Source of the DNA: Aquarana catesbeiana
Taxonomy: Eukaryota; Chordata; Amphibia; Anura; Ranidae
Reading direction: 5' to 3'
Length of the DNA stretch: 64,000 bases
Assembly: GCF_042186555.1 (NCBI RefSeq)
Contig: NC_133326.1
Span: 497,144,063 to 497,208,062, forward strand
Of the stretch, positions 53,977-63,487 are shown in pieces; within the stretch, counting starts at the first letter, position 1; each line of letters begins with the position of its first letter. Position numbers and translations under genes: made by a program. The notes beneath the pieces were generated by a model. That model was not told the origin of the DNA, made no database searches, and was given only the letters and a program-made list of their open reading frames with translations.

Positions 53977-56152
53977 ATGTTTCGTATGCGTACTCCTCGT
54001 AGAGTTTGTGCTGTGCGGGGGCTTGGTGTTGGGGTCCTGACCTTGACACAAGTCCAGTCCATGAACAGGGTGGGGAGGAGTTCATGGACCAAGAATTGGT
54101 TGCTTCAGCTTCACCAGTTCTGTCATATGCCTTTGCTCCGTGAGATCCGTGAGAATAATCCTGATGATTTCAGGAACTTTCTCCGGATGACGGACCCCGT
54201 GTTTCACCGTCTGTTGGCTTCGCTGACCCCCTATATCAGCAGGCAGGATACCTGCATGAGGTAAGCCATCACTCCGGAGCAGAGGTTGGTCGCTACCTTG
54301 CGGTATTTGGCCACAGGGAGAAGCCTGCAGGACCTCAAGTTCTCGACAGGCATCTCCCCCCAGGCTCTGGGGATCATTATCCCAGAGACCTGTTCTGCCA
54401 TCATCCAGGTCCTACAGAAGGAGTATATGAAGGTAAGATTTTTATCCTTTTATATCACATTTTATGGTATTGAATGTTTGCTAATATATTGTATTTCTTT
54501 CCTCATTCCCTAATTACCATGATTGTAATATGCTGTGAATGTCCCCTTTGTTCTCATGCATGCTGGATTTTTATATAATTATTATTTTAGGTCCTTCATA
54601 CATATTTGCCCTTCAATAACCTCCCCAGCATGGTGTCTCCTGGCCCTATATTCACCTCATGTAGTCACTTAACAATGTATTTTTTCAGCTCCATAGTAGT
54701 GCTTTACCCCAAACACCCCCTAAAATGTTTGGAAATGTTATTTTTGATTTAAATTCAGGCAGAGGGCCAGAGGCTTTTTTTTGTGGTGTCCCCAAATTTT
54801 TTGTAACCCTCCCTCCCCCAACTGCTAAGTCAGCTGATCCCAATTCTCTATCTATCCTCAATCATCTATCTGCTGACTTTGCCAAACCCATACACACTAT
54901 ACCCATCTCTTTAGTGCTCAGATTTATGGATGAATTGCCCAAAGCATGTAGTGCAAGGGCCTGCCTGTATACTTTCCAATGGTACTGTTTAAAGTTCTTG
55001 TATCCTATTATGATCTTGATAGGTAATAGCAGAATGTCCAAATGTGCTCAAATGTGTACAGTGTGTATTTATATCTTTGTATTATGACACTTCTTACCTG
55101 TCCAGTGGGCTGCCAATAGTGTAACTAAGGAGGGGCTGTTCCAAGTAATACCCATTATTTAGGCATTCATCTCTAAATGAAGTGAAGAGGGTTACCTGTC
55201 CAAGAGTTCCCCCCCTATAATGTTAGAAATGGCCCATGAGAGGGGGGGGGGGGGGATATGATAGGTGTACCTTATACTTTGTTGTTGTTAAATTCCCCTT
55301 AATAAATGCTATCTGGAGGTTGCCCCATAATGTTTGTGTCTAATCTGCTTGCCATGTTTCTGTGAAAAAATAGTAATGTTTATTGTTTTTTCCTCAACAG
55401 TTTCCTTCCACGCCACAGGAATGGCAGACTGTGGCCTCCCACTTTGCCCAGCGGTGGGACTTTCCTAACTGCGGAGGGGCAATTGATGGGAAACACGTCC
55501 ACATCGTCCCACCACCCAACTCGGGGTCGTACTATTATAATTACAAGGGGTTTAATAGTATAGTGATGTTGGCGGTGGTGTCGGCTAATTACGAGTTCTT
55601 GTATGTGGACGTGGGGAAGAATGGCCGGATGTCTGATGGTGGAGTGATCGCCCAGACGGAGTTCTACAGGCGTCTCCAGAATGGCAGCTTGGACTTGCCA
55701 CCTCCAGAGGACAATGTTGAAGGTCTCCCATTTGTGTTCGTTGCTGATGAAGCGTTTGCGCTGGGGGACCACCTGATGCGGCCATTCCCGATGAGGACCC
55801 TCACCCCGGAACAGAGGGTTTTTAATTACCAGCTGGCCAGAGCCCGAAGAGTGGTGGAGAACACATTTGGAATCCTGGCCAGCCGGTTCCGATTATTTCT
55901 GACACCCATCCATATGGCGGAGTATAAACTGAATCATATAATACTTGCCTACTCCATAATTTTCTACGGAAACATTCAGCCAACTATGCTGGCTCAGTTG
56001 GGCCTGAGGCCGGAATCCCAAATCCATCAACACTGACGGCGCTTGAAAGCGGCCGTCCTGGCTTGCCCTCCCTGAATGCCCGTGATGTCCGGTTACGATA
56101 CCTGGAGTTCTTTGCGGGTAGGGGGGCTATCAATATGCCAGAGAATCTGTGA
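53977..56152 (+). pseudogene. HARBI1-like transposase, two exons, one stop and one frameshift
   Basis: Harbinger transposase, nuclear DDE enzyme that excises and inserts the element together with its SANT-type partner. Exon 1 is 53977-54432 (152 codons; donor AAG/GTAAGA), exon 2 starts at 55401 (acceptor TCAACAG), phase 0. Exon 2 holds the DDE domain: GGAIDGKHV (Asp about residue 181), VGKNGRMSDGG (Asp about 231) and RRVVENTFGIL (Glu about 305). Defects: TAA at 54262-54264 (codon 96) and a frameshift near 56010-56020 consistent with loss of one base, after which the C-terminus NARDVRLRYLEFF continues to the stop at 56152. A polyadenylation signal AATAAA is at 56164. The N-terminal part has a basic RTPRR start. 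Otherwise it is close to intact. Confidence 0.9.
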
Positions 56153-57031
56153 CACCTTTTTCAAATAAAAAACAACCAAAAGAAATTCTTTGTGGCCATT
56201 TACTGCTTGTGTTTGTTTTAGCTGACCCTGACAGAAATGTGTGGAGTGCAGAAAATGATCGGGTAACCTTATAAAAAACACTGTTGGCTGGTACTTCCTA
56301 AATGCAAAAACACATTTCACTACAAGTGCACTTGCAACTGCACTGAACCTGCACTTGTAGTGCAAAGTGTATTTTCCCTTAGGAAATAACCCCCATTTTT
56401 GCATAAAACAGCAATTACATCACCCCAAAAGTGTTGTAGTGTTGAGACAATAATCCACACATTCTTGAGTAAGGCACTTTTTTATACCTGCACAATCACA
56501 TGTGCATTTACGAAAGGTTTTTAAAACAAACCAACATGTTTGTTGTATAACAATTTTTGCAGTAGCATTATCAAAACTCGAAATAACCATTTCAGATAAA
56601 ACAGGCCTGTGTAAAACCAACAAGAAAGCCAAAAAACTTGAACTTACAAAGTTCACATTAGGTAAAACCTGAAGGCTATATCAGACATCAGTATTTAGGA
56701 ACTGGGTTTGATATAGCGTTCAGATGGGGGGAAATCACCCCTGGAAAAGCCAAATTTGGAAGATGCACACCAATTTACGAATGTCAACATGTGCTATCTG
56801 CCATCACGGGGGATCAAGGGACGTGTTTTGGGGGAGAAAGCTCTTCCTCACCGCTACTTTATAATTGAGGAAGGTGTTGCACCCCCAAAAAACGTCCATT
56901 GATCTCCCGTGATGACAGATAGCACATGTTGGCACACTGTGTGCATCCTCCAAATTTGGCTTTTCTAAACATTTAAAAAATTTTTGGAAGATTGGACCAC
57001 AATAAAACATGTGATTTTGTGGGGTTTAAAT

Positions 57032-58345
57032 TCACCCCAAAACATCAATGATGTTATTATTTTTTTTAATAACATCACTGATTTGTTTCTGGATGTTTTG
57101 CAATTGGAGATTACACCCCATGATCTCCCCGATCAGGATCTGGGCACTTTCTGAAGTAAAGCGTTCAGGATCCCTCACATCACGATCACCTAAAAAGAGA
57201 TAAAGAACAAAAAAAAGGTCTCAAAAATCTGCCACCATCCATCTCGTTTACTTAAGTCTGTGGTCGCAGACACTCACCTGTTGTGGTGCCAATCTCCACC
57301 ACGTCTTCTTCTTCCTCCTGCTCTTCTTCTTCGTTTGGGGGTATTTCACCTTCTTCCATAGGTGGGGGGTCTGTGGTCTCCTCAGATGAGGGCTGTCCTC
57401 CGAGTCTTTTCTCCCCTATGTAAAACAAAAATTGTATAATTAGCACACAGATATTTGATGGCAGAACTAGAAATAGGAAACATTGCTTGGAAGTGGGGTA
57501 CAATTGTCTATTTTAGCCGAGTTCCAAGATGTATATTTTTTTTATTGCCCTTTGTCAAGCTGCAATACTTTACCTGTTTGGTACAAGCTTCACAGATGGA
57601 GACCCCCCTATAGTATACACTGGAGCACCTGTGTGCCCCCCCTAATAAAAATGGTGTTCTGGGGTCCCACACTAGTGCTCCAGTGTCCAGATGTGAAAAC
57701 AGCTGCTCTGTGTCCTCTCCTTACACAGAGTCTAGTTGTCATTTCATTCTAGTAACAAACCCATCTACACAAACAAATATTTGGCATCCAAGTAGGCCCC
57801 AAAAAATGTGTGAAAATGCATATGGCCTAAACAATGGTGTTCTAGAGGCCGAAATAAAAATGTTTGATACGAACGACTAATGGGCCCATGAACATTAAAG
57901 TTGCCCTTTTTAACGTTACAATTAATAAAAGCATATGGAGCAGAACGAACGTAATAAAGACAGAAAGAATAGGAACACAGCACAACTACTTACTTTTTTG
58001 CAGCACTCTCCGGATCTTTCGGTACTGCTCTGGCTCTCTCAACTTCAGGTCCGACCACCGCTTCCTGAGCTGATCTTTAGATCTTCGTACCCCGAAATTC
58101 CTCTCCAGACTCCGGACCACTTTACCAATGATTTTGGCCTTTTGGATGTTGGGGTGGGGGTAAGGCCCATATTTTCCGTCATAGTCAGACTTCCTCATGA
58201 TGTCTACCATCTCCAACATCTCCCCAAACGACATATTTGTGACCTTAAAACGTCTCCTTCTGGATCGGGACGTGCCTGGATCCGGCCTTTCCTCCTCCTC
58301 CTCGTTGCTAGAATTAGCATGCACCTGCTGTAACTCTGCCATCAT
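57032..58345 (-). CDS. Myb/SANT-like DNA-binding protein of Harbinger, three exons, intact
   Basis: Coding exons on the minus strand are 58345-57994, 57415-57278 and 57189-57032, with standard donors (GTAAGT, GTGAGT) and AG acceptors; they join in frame to 215 residues. The start is the first of two ATGs (58345, 58342), since it follows the promoter region and gives MMAELQQ. Residues 29-32 are RRRR (possible nuclear signal); residues about 39-115 form the SANT/trihelix-like domain, with FGEMLEMVDIM, KIIGKVVRSLE and KRWSDLKLREPEQY; residues about 118-163 are acidic; the end includes SAQILIGEIMGCNLQLQNIQ. In Harbinger elements this protein binds the transposon ends and brings the transposase to the nucleus (known for the fish Harbinger3 system). 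No stop or frameshift is seen. It shares an upstream region with the MADF gene. Confidence 0.87.
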
Positions 58346-58633
58346 GCTCTTCACCCACTGCGCCGAACGAAAAGGGGCGGGGAATACACTAGAAAGAACG
58401 TCAGGGGCGGGCGGAGTTACACGCATGCGCAGTGTGTATAAAGCGTAACACGCGTGCGTATTACGTACGATCTGTGAGCGGAGGAAGGAGCATTGGACGC
58501 GCCGATCGTAAGAACGAAGGTAAGAGACAAACTTGTGCCTATACTGCTTCTAGATTGAGGCCTATATTGTAACAAGATTAGGAGAGTTTTGTCTGACATT
58601 AGGCTTTGTCTTGTGTTGTGTCTTGCAGTGAAC
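58346..58633. promoter_or_regulatory. Divergent promoter region of SANT and MADF genes
   Basis: The 288 bases between the two start codons must hold both promoters. On the plus strand a TATAAA (58437-58442) lies upstream of a 5' untranslated exon that ends at 58519 (AAG/GTAAGA), and an intron runs to the AG at 58627-58628, just before the MADF start. GC-rich motifs GGGGCGGGG-like (58372-58384) and GGGGCGGGCGG (58404-58414) lie on the SANT side, which has no clear TATA box. The arrangement suggests co-expression. Confidence 0.6.
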
Positions 58634-59693
58634 ATGGATATCTTAATGAGAGATACTGACTTCATGTCACTATTCATTGATATGCTAAGTGAGCTGCCCT
58701 GTCTGTGGGAGATTACCCACCCCCATTTCAAGAACCAAGCAAAGAGGAAGGCAGCACTGGAGCAATTGTGTGAAATTGTGAAGCAGGTGATCCCCACGGC
58801 AGACATCACTTATTTAAAGATATTAATTGGTTGCCTGAGGAGCACATATCTGAGGGAGCACAAGAAAGTCCTGGATTCACAGAGATCCGGAGCACCAGAT
58901 GACATCTATGTCCCCAGGATGTTGTACTACGACAGGCTGCACTTTCTGGCAGGCCAGACTGAACCCAGGTCATCCCTCTCCAGTCTTCCTTCCACGCTTC
59001 CTTCCCCCCCGGCTGAGGCTTCTGACGCCCAACCTGGGCCTTCCAGGCCGTATGTGGAGGAGCCCAGATTGAGCCAGGTATAGCATTCCTCTAAATATTT
59101 CTGCTTGTCCAATCAATGATGTTAACTAGATGTTAGTTGGGAGTACTAATTTAGGATTGTGATTGATGATGCAAAACATTACAACTATGTCCCTTTTTCA
59201 CACACAGGGAAGTCTCAGCCAGGAGGTGGCCGGGCCGAGCCGGCTGGCTGATCTGCAGGTCCCTCCACCCCCCCTGAAAAGAGAAAGTGGCAGTAGGACG
59301 AGTGCCCTAGAGGAGGCGGCTATCAGATTCTTTTGGAGGGCTACAGAGGTCCTGGGAGCACCACACACCATGCAGGAGAACATTGCTGCATTCATAGCAT
59401 ATAAAATGCAGAGGATGGAGGAGGGCCAAAAAGCCATGTGTCAGGCCCTCATATCAGAGGCTCTGGAGAAAGGTATGAGGGGCCAAATTACACCTCACAC
59501 ACAGCTTTGGGATGGTCCTCCTCCTCCTCCTCCCTCTCCTCCAGGTCCTCCCAGTCCTCCTCCAGGTCCTCCCAGTCCTCCTCCAGGTCCCCCCAGTCCT
59601 CCTCCTCCTCCAGGTCCTACTCCTCCTCCTGCCACATCTCCAACTGCACAGCCACAGCCCAGAAGGAAGCGTGGAAGGAAGACTAGACAGTGA
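58634..59693 (+). CDS. MADF-domain protein of Harbinger, two coding exons, intact
   Basis: Coding exons 58634-59077 and 59208-59693 (donor CAG/GTATAG, acceptor ACACAG, phase 0) give 309 residues. The start is the first ATG after the acceptor of a 5' untranslated intron (58520-58628). Residues about 12-108 look like a MADF domain (a Myb-related DNA-binding fold): FIDMLSELPCLWEITHPHF at the start and YLREHKKVL and YYDRLHFL further on. Residues about 200-238 (QENIAAFIAYKMQRMEEGQ) recall a BESS-type interaction motif, which is tentative. Residues 251-290 are proline-rich, encoded by a TCCTCC-type repeat, and the end is basic (RRKRGRK, likely nuclear signal). The polyadenylation signal AATAAA is at 59946. 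MADF proteins encoded by, or derived from, PIF-type transposons are known in insects; its role here, probably DNA end binding, is inferred. Confidence 0.82.
59514..59640 (+). repeat. TCCTCC-rich coding minisatellite in MADF gene
   Basis: Direct repeats of CCTCCAGGTCCTCCCAGTCC (several copies between 59535 and 59600) encode the proline-rich tract of the MADF protein. The length of this tract is likely to vary between copies. Confidence 0.85.
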
Positions 59694-60419
59694 TTGCCCT
59701 GGGTCCAGTCTGGTCGGCCAAAAAATGCAGCCTCTTGTGGTACCACAGCCTGGGGACGCAGATGTCATCTGCTGCTATCCGAGTCTCTGTGAATCCCGGA
59801 CCAGACTGCCCTCCCTTAGATATGGACTCCTCAGGCCACCAATTTTGATGTTGAAGAATTGATGTCTGCCGTGGGAGTCCCAGGCTTCACTAATTTCTGC
59901 TGTTGATCCAGTGTTGCCTTCCTCTTTGTTTGGTTCTGATCCCTTAATAAAGGATTTTTGTTTTGAATTATACTCTCCTATGTGTTTTCCTTCAAAAATG
60001 ACAGTTTGTTTGTGAGGATTCAGGTACATTTCAAATATACAATGTGAAATGAACAAGGGACACCAACAACAAAAAATCTCCTGGAGATTAAATAATAAAA
60101 GATATCAATGGTGTTGGGGTAACTTGACACACAAAACACACACAAAAATATTCTGGAGTAAAAATAAAAATAACATTGAACAAAGATCAGCCTTGGAAAA
60201 AATCCAAACATTAAAGAAAAAAAAAGGCTTAAAATCCAAAAAAAAACCCATAAAAAACATAAAACTGTCAGATGTGACAACTAATAACAATATATTGAGG
60301 GAATCCCACTAAAAAAACACAAAGAAAAGTTTGTGAGAAGTGTGTGTGAATATGAGCATCAAAACTACTTAATTCTTGTCACATTCTAAAGAAGAAGAGA
60401 GTGCGCTGTATTAAACCAT

Positions 60420-60727
60420 TTTGAACATTGCAGCGTGACGAAAGTGCTGTATCCATTGCGAACGCTAAGTTTACCAGAACGAGCTGTCCCGTGTCGGAAT
60501 TTCTTCTGAGCATGCGTGGCACTTTGTGCGTCGGAACAGGCCACACACGGTCGGAATTGACGCGATCGGATTTTGTTGTCGGAAAATTTTATCTCCTGCT
60601 GTCCAACTTTGTGTGTCGGAAAATCCGATGGAAAATGTCTGATGGCGCCCACACACGGTCGGAATTTCCGACAACACGCTCCGATCGGACATTGTCCATC
60701 GGAAAATCCGACCGTGTGTATGGGGCA
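60420..60727 (+). repeat. Harbinger 3' terminal region shared with MITE
   Basis: The last 300 bases carry several palindromic TCGGAATTTCCGA-like motifs and the TIR, and match the right part of the MITE at 39043-39468. They probably contain the binding sites used by the SANT or MADF protein. Confidence 0.75.
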
Positions 60728-60730
60728 TTA

Positions 60731-61682
60731 GCCTTAACCAGTTCTGTGTATTTATCATCATCATTTTTATTGTAATATCTACCTGTATGACTCTTCGTTT
60801 GTTAGTATGCGTTCATTATGAGCTTCGGGTCAAGGTCTGGCTCCTGTTTTGCGTTGCATCGGATCTGAGAGTCACAACATGGCGCCCAAGACGAAATCGA
60901 GGCTTGGGTGTAGTTGTTTGTTATTTAAGTGATGGATCAGCACATCGCCCGTGCCCCAGGAAGACGTAAGGTATTACGAAACACATAGGGCGGTGCTTTG
61001 TGCTGACGCCACCACGCCACATGTGACCCTGGAACATGGGCGGTCGTTTGTTTGTTTTTAATTAGCTGGCTTTTTATTTGTATATCTTTGTACATGTAAC
61101 TTCTCGGACGTCACTGTTCGTTTACTGTTCGCTTACCTTTCTTAATATTACTACACGATTGGAGTCCCTTCGTTTTTTGCACTCGTGGCTTCAGTCCCGA
61201 GTGTGTCTCTTTACAGAGTGTCCACTTGCCGGGCTCCCTCCCGCATTTTGCTGAAGCGTTCGTTGTTCATCATTGAAGACGCTGAGGGTTCGGAGGCATC
61301 CGAAGACATCCCTGTCCCCGCAGAGGGCTCAATCTGCTTGTGTGTCTGACTCTGCTCTTAAGGGGGTCCACCAGCTCTGGTAAGGGTTCCCACTTATAGA
61401 GTTTATTCTGTCAGATTGAGTCCCGTCTTCCTCTCTCCATTTAAAATCTTATCCTCAGTGAATGGTGATGGACATTGGAATACACAACCCTGAAGGACTT
61501 TGCTCTTCATTCATATTCATCTCTCCACACACCAATTAAGTTATGCCCTTTTCACTGTTTGATTTCAACTGTGCATATAGACATTTATTTGAATGATCAT
61601 CATTGCAATATTTGTTATCCTCAGTTTGTGTCACTTTATGATTGTTCATTTCCAGCGCAACTTATTTTTATATTATTTACTT
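60731..61682 (+). repeat. PLE-2 terminal arm, right copy
   Basis: Inverted partner of 49202-50147. It begins directly at the right end of the Harbinger (GCCTTAACCAGTTCTGTG). Outside the matched part is a further tail of about 90 bases (61683-61774) that is not in the left arm. Confidence 0.9.
60944..61001 (+). ncRNA. Hammerhead-like sequence of PLE-2, degenerate core
   Basis: Stem I strands GCCC and GGGC, stem II CGTAA/TTACG (60965-60977), GAAA-like segment (60978-60981 region) and CACATAG are visible, but the core reads CCAGGAAGA rather than CTGANGA. The left arm has the same form with CATGTAG. Activity is doubtful. Confidence 0.45.
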
Positions 61683-61849
61683 TCACCATAGGGATATTTG
61701 ATGATTTTTGTTGCAGCTTTTTTTTTGTTTTTTTTGTTTTCCTGGTGCGTTATTTTTTTAATCTTTTTTATTTTTAATTCGCCTTTGTTGTTTCAAGCCT
61801 TCCCACTGGGAAGCTTTACTAGCTGTCAATTCATGGAGCTACCATTATC

Positions 61850-62627
61850 ATCCTTGCGGCGAGGAGAGGCAGAACGGGGAGATGCCTATGTAAGCAAGGC
61901 ATTTTCCTGTTCTGCCTAGCAAAATGATAGGGATCTACTGCTCCCTGTCATCGGGAGCAGTGATCTCTGTCATGTTGTAGTGAGCCCCCCCCCAGTTAGA
62001 ACACATCCAGGGAACACACTTAACTTCTTCCTTACCAGTGTCATTTATACAGTAATCAGTGGCTATTTGTAGCTCTGATTACTGTATAAATGTCAATGGC
62101 CCCATAATAGTGTCAAAAGTATCCGATCTATCCGCCATAATGTTGCATAAAAATTGCAGATCGCCGCCATTACTAGTAAAAAAATAAAAATAAATAAAAA
62201 ATGCCGTAAATCTATCCCCTATTTTGTAGACGCTATAACTTTTGTGCAAACCAATCAATATACACTTATTGCGATTTTTTTTTTACCAAAAATATGTAGA
62301 AGAATACATATCGGCCTAAACTGTGGAAGAAATGTGTTTTTTTATATATTTTTTTGGGATATTTATTATAGCAAAAAGTAAAAAATAGTTCTTTTTTTTT
62401 TTTCAAAATTGTCGGTCCTTTTTTGTTTATAGCGCAAAAAATAAAAAACGCAGAGGTGATCAAATACCACCAAAAGAAAGCTCTGTTTGTGGGGGAAAAA
62501 AAAGGACATAATTTTGTTTGGGTACAACGTTGCACGACTGCGCAACTGTCAGCTAAAGCGACGCAGTGCCGAATCGCAACGAATGCTCTGATCAGGAAGG
62601 GGGTAAATCCTTCCGGGGCTGATGTGG
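61850..62627 (-). mobile_element. TTAA-family repeat, right end intact
   Basis: Ends at 62627 with TTCCGGGGCTGATGTGG just before TTAA (62628-62631). Shared blocks of the family: GGGAGCAGTGATCTCTG, ATCTATCCCCTATTTTGTAG, AACCAATCAATATACAC and AATACCACCAAAAGAAAGC. The left end is unclear near 61850, where it meets the L1-B tail. Confidence 0.7.
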
Positions 62628-62670
62628 TTAAAGATTTTAACTACCAGCAAGAATAAGTCCTTACATTTAA

Positions 62671-62864
62671 AGAGCACCTGTCATTTCAGATCCATCATGG
62701 AAGCACCTGTTAGTGGGCATCCACTCACCTGCTGCCGCCACGTCCCTCACCTTGTTGTGTCAATGCCGCATCACCAGCCGTCCCATTAAAGTGAATGGGA
62801 CTGTCTGTGAGTCAATAGCGGATCGGAAGAGCCGCCGCTGCGGGACAGAGGTGACAGTTGCTCT
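62671..62864. mobile_element. Short MITE with TTAA duplication, 194 bp
   Basis: Flanked by TTAA (62667-62670 and 62865-62868). Inverted ends AGAGCACCTGTCA and TGACAGTTGCTCT match with one difference. No coding sequence. The ends differ from the CCACTT family, so this is another TTAA-type group. Confidence 0.8.
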
Positions 62865-62868
62865 TTAA

Positions 62869-63483
62869 AAATTATGATTTAAATCAAGCCTTTTTACTAG
62901 TGATTTAAATCGACTTGATTTAAATCAAATCCACCCTGTCTACAGATGCCCCTTATCTGCATAGGTAGGTTTTTGGTAAAGGTGATCTAATTAGGATACT
63001 GCAAGTGAAAATGTAGATGCAATTCATTACTACAATCGTAGATTTCAGTAATTGATCAAATCCCCCCTCACTATTAGCAAACAAATGGGTTAACAAGTAT
63101 AGATAGATTGTTCTTATCATGAAACCTGATGCACGTGAGGCCAGTATTACTGCTAAAGTTTTGACAGGGGGATGCCCCCCCCCCCCCCAGAATACTCTGA
63201 TCAGTGCTCTCTGCCATTGGGAGTCTGGTTTTCCAGCATACATGTTCGACAGAAGCCGGCTAAACAGCCAGCTTCTGTCAGACAGACCGACATACACACG
63301 GGGAAGAATGTCGGCCGGTATTTTTTATACTGGCAAATGTCTCCCGACATTCTGTCCGTGTGTACGGGGTTTAAGTCATAAGGAATTGGGAAACTTTGCT
63401 AAGCTAATAATTATCCAAAAGAATGGGCAGAAAACATCATAGGTCTACAAAGTCATCAAGCTTAACAAAGCTCTGAATCTCCT
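62869..63483. other. Repeat-like sequence without genes
   Basis: Contains three GATTTAAATC palindromes (62876, 62898 and 62917 regions), a C-run (63175-63188), and at 63247-63370 a segment with GTGTGTACGGGG at its right and Harbinger-like CCGACATACACACGGGGAA, possibly a decayed MITE. No gene seen. Confidence 0.45.
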
Positions 63484-63487
63484 TTAA

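Larger units (their letters stand above)
53501..60727 (+). mobile_element. Full-length PIF/Harbinger transposon with three genes
   Basis: A 7.2-kb DNA transposon with inverted ends TGCCCCGTACACACGGTCGG and CCGACCGTGTGTATGGGGCA. The flanking triplets are TAA (53498-53500) and TTA (60728-60730); an exact match would be expected. It encodes a HARBI1-like transposase (plus), a Myb/SANT-like protein (minus) and a MADF protein (plus). Subterminal TCGGAATTTCCGA-type short palindromes occur at both ends. It sits in PLE-2 at the inner edge of the right arm. Confidence 0.92.
49197..61774 (+). mobile_element. Penelope-like element PLE-2 with inverted terminal arms
   Basis: Flanked by TAATTCCCCTTTGTT (49182-49196) and TAATTCGCCTTTGTT (61775-61789), a 15-bp target duplication with one mismatch in the L1-B tail. 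Terminal arms of about 950 bases are inverted copies (49202-50147 and 60731-61680). Between them lie the reverse transcriptase and GIY-YIG nuclease, a Harbinger MITE (50834-51255) and the full Harbinger (53501-60727). Without the Harbinger insertions it would be about 4.9 kb, close to PLE-1. Confidence 0.9.
40395..61850 (+). mobile_element. L1/Tx1-type LINE (L1-B) hosting several nested insertions
   Basis: The host element is in pieces: 5' region and ORF1 (40395-41015, 42263-42748), ORF2 (43304-44603, 46605-49181) and part of the 3' tail (49182-49196 and about 61790-61850). Insertions: FB3 with a 14-bp duplication, a TTAA element (44608-46600) and PLE-2 with a 15-bp duplication. The pieces are collinear and rejoin at each duplication. 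The 5' and 3' limits are approximate. Confidence 0.8.

Noticed and set aside
54725..55087. A 120-codon frame between the transposase exons
   Set aside because: It lies within the intron bounded by good splice sites and resembles no family.
59454..59768. Minus-strand glycine- or tryptophan/arginine-rich frames opposite the MADF gene
   Set aside because: They mirror the proline-coding TCCTCC repeat on the other strand.
63247..63370. Complete Harbinger MITE
   Set aside because: Only short CACACGG and GTGTGTACGGGG motifs match; ends and duplication could not be found.
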